From positions 1 to 55,635 of the forward strand of contig PNLP01000046.1 in assembly GCA_013823135.1 (NCBI GenBank): a DNA stretch of 55,635 bases, in the 5' to 3' direction. This document shows positions 54,126 through 55,635 of the stretch, piece by piece. This DNA comes from Planctomycetaceae bacterium (GTDB taxonomy: Bacteria > Planctomycetota > Planctomycetia > Gemmatales > Gemmataceae). The translations under genes were made by a program, and so were the position numbers. The number at the start of each line of letters is the position of its first letter. Positions within the stretch are counted from its first letter, which is position 1. The notes beneath the pieces were generated by a model, which was given only the letters and a program-made list of their open reading frames with translations, was not told where the DNA came from and made no database searches.

Positions 54126-55577
54126 TCACCAGCCGGCTTCTTCGAGGATGGACGGGTCGCGGCCGAGCTTGTTCCGCTTCAGAAGCGCGTCGGTCGTGGC
54201 CAGTTTGTACAGGTCGCCGAGCGTCGGGTAGTTGAAGCACGTGTTCATGAACAAGTCCGCGCCGGCACCGGTCATCAGCGCAATGAGCCCGATGTGAACG
54301 ACCTCCGTGGCGAGTTCGCCGATGACGTGGACGCCCAGTAGTTTCATGTCCGAGCTCTGGAAGATCAGCTTCAAGAAGCCCGTCTTGTCGCCGATGATCT
54401 GGCCGCGCGGGTTGTGGGCGTAGTCGCCGCGGCCCACCACGTAGTCGATCCCCTTCTCTTTCACCTGCGCTTCGGTCAGCCCGGCCGTGCTCAATTCCGG
54501 GATGGTGTAGATACCCGCGGGCAGCACCGTTGACATCGTTTGCTTGAAGTTCGACCCGCAGGCGTGGCACGCGGCAACCCGCCCCTGCTCCGAACTCGTC
54601 GAAGCCAGCGCGGGGAAGCCAATCACGTCACCGACCGCGTAGATGTGCGGGATGGTTGTTCGGTAGTGCTCGTCCACCGGGATCAGACCGCGGCTCGATA
54701 GCCCCACACCGGCGGCTGCGGGGTTCAACTCGGCGGTGGGGCTCGTTCGGCCGGCACACACCAGCAGGTGATCGACTGCCAGTTCCTCGCCCGAAGTCAG
54801 TGTCAGGTCGATCGCCCCGATGCGTGGGGCGTTGCACTTCACCACATTTTCCTTCCAGTGGAAGACGACCCCCTGCTTGGTCATCTCGCTGGCCAGCGTC
54901 TTCGAGAGATCGCTATCGAGGAACGGGAGGAGCGTATCGCGACCGTCGATGAGGTGAACGCGAGTGCCAAGCGTGGCGAACATGCAGGCGTACTCGCTGC
55001 CGATGACGCCGGCACCGATGACGGCCAGCGAGCGGGGCATGGCCGTGAGGTAGAGCAGTTCGTCGGAATCGTGGACGCGGCTGTGCTCGAACGGAAACAG
55101 GGCGGGGCGGCTCGGGGCGGAGCCAATCGCGATGATGACCTTCTCCGCACGCAGGAGTGAGATCCCGCCCGGCGGCGACGGGTGAACCACCTTCACGGTG
55201 TTCGCATCCGCGAAACTGCCGCTCCCCTGAATGACCGCGACCCCGAATCGTTCGAGCAGGTGCCGCGACTGAGCCGCCTCGACGGTGCGCACCTGCCGCT
55301 CGTGCCGCAGGAAGTCATCCACGCTGGCTTCGCGCCGCAGCGAGAGGTCGACGCCGTACAGCGCCCGTGCCTTGAGGCCGGAGAACGCGAGAGCGGTTTC
55401 GCGAAGTGTCTTGCTGGGAATGGTGCCGGTGTTGATGGCCGCACCGCCGACGGTCGCGCTCCGCTCGATGACCGCAACCTTCTTGCCGAGTAGCGCCGCG
55501 GTGTTGGCTGCTGCACACCCCGCTGGACCAGCCCCGATCACGATGAGATCGAACTCTTGCACGGCTGGCGTCGGCAT
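54126..55577 (-). CDS. sthA: Soluble pyridine nucleotide transhydrogenase
   Basis: SthA moves electrons between NADPH and NAD. The 483-residue flavoprotein has the FAD motif LIVIGAGPAGCAAANTAA (GAGPAG at 15-20), the NAD(P) motif LAVIGAGVIGSEYACMFA, and HIYAVGDVIGFPALAS before the C-terminal dimerisation domain. In place of the redox-active Cys pair of lipoamide and glutathione reductases is INTGTIPSKTLRE, with T instead of the first Cys and no second Cys. That is the diagnostic difference of SthA from Lpd. Length is normal. With gnd in the same window it fits NADPH/NADH balancing. Confidence 0.92.
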   Translation of the reverse strand: MPTPAVQEFDLIVIGAGPAGCAAANTAALLGKKVAVIERSATVGGAAINTGTIPSKTLRETALAFSGLKARALYGVDLSLRREASVDDFLRHERQVRTVEAAQSRHLLERFGVAVIQGSGSFADANTVKVVHPSPPGGISLLRAEKVIIAIGSAPSRPALFPFEHSRVHDSDELLYLTAMPRSLAVIGAGVIGSEYACMFATLGTRVHLIDGRDTLLPFLDSDLSKTLASEMTKQGVVFHWKENVVKCNAPRIGAIDLTLTSGEELAVDHLLVCAGRTSPTAELNPAAAGVGLSSRGLIPVDEHYRTTIPHIYAVGDVIGFPALASTSSEQGRVAACHACGSNFKQTMSTVLPAGIYTIPELSTAGLTEAQVKEKGIDYVVGRGDYAHNPRGQIIGDKTGFLKLIFQSSDMKLLGVHVIGELATEVVHIGLIALMTGAGADLFMNTCFNYPTLGDLYKLATTDALLKRNKLGRDPSILEEAGW

Positions 55578-55635
55578 GGGAGAACTCCGCGACGAGAGGT
55601 ATCACCTTGATGTAGGAGTTCTAGCTTACTGTGGG

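Noticed and set aside
1..55635. tRNA, rRNA or a phage/plasmid backbone
   Set aside because: I saw no cloverleaf-like or rRNA-like sequence and no phage structural or plasmid replication genes; absence was judged by eye only.

Overview
The window looks like chromosomal DNA of a Gemmata-type planctomycete (Planctomycetota, family Gemmataceae). I infer this from protein families typical of that group rather than from a marker gene: a long PVC-type heme-binding CxxCH protein, a cysteine- and valine-rich 'YTV'-style exported repeat protein, a secreted protein with the LEDRTVPA leader motif, DUF1080, DUF6807 (PmoA-like), DUF4058, SUKH (SMI1/KNR4) and DUF1877 proteins, and a serine/threonine kinase. 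Most of the DNA is GC-rich. About 52.26-54.0 kb is visibly AT-richer. No rRNA, tRNA or CRISPR array was seen.

Layout. 0-4.2 kb: an exported FAD oxidoreductase, two small membrane proteins and an ABC-2-like membrane protein, with two copies of a hairpin element directly upstream of start codons. 4.3-8.1 kb: an accessory island of small minus-strand genes (DUF1877, a DUF1877-like gene, an NTF2-like secreted protein, a SUKH protein, an unknown). Several share an identical leader that carries the ribosome binding site. The island also holds an IS110 transposase remnant, inverted repeats at gene borders, and an attC-like inverted repeat at its end. 8.1-24.6 kb: signalling, envelope and housekeeping genes: a Ser/Thr kinase with a PilZ domain, a PafA-like phosphatase, rhodanese, the YTV-like protein, rsgA, DUF6807, an HD-GYP response regulator, DUF4058, a monoheme protein, a patatin lipoprotein and speA. 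24.6-30 kb: a RelE/ParE-type toxin-antitoxin pair, small proteins, creatininase, an MFS transporter, SUKH and a methyltransferase. 30-42.5 kb: the PVC heme protein, an ABC exporter pair, two small nuclease-domain genes around a large inverted repeat, a three-domain Aas-like acyltransferase/ACP/ligase, DUF202 and a PQQ-type propeller. 42.5-55.6 kb: a DUF6882 tandem pair (one with a histone H1-like tail), gnd, a PfkB sugar kinase, a double FKBP, a TPR protein, MATE, DUF1080, the chimeric LEDR-motif surface protein and sthA.

How the genes fit together. gnd (makes NADPH), sthA (balances NADPH and NADH) and a PfkB kinase of KDG-kinase type point to central sugar metabolism. The MFS, DUF1080, DUF6807 and exported oxidoreductase genes fit degradation of plant or algal carbohydrates. 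The PilZ-kinase and the HD-GYP regulator suggest cyclic-di-GMP signalling.

The most unusual feature is the density of palindromic elements. At least four families lie between genes, and some run into coding sequence: one is an in-frame 66-68 bp palindrome inside rsgA, and others span the start or supply the stop codon of the MATE gene. The 4.3-8.1 kb island, with its shared leaders and border inverted repeats, is the best candidate for a cassette-like gene-capture system, although no integrase is present in the window.
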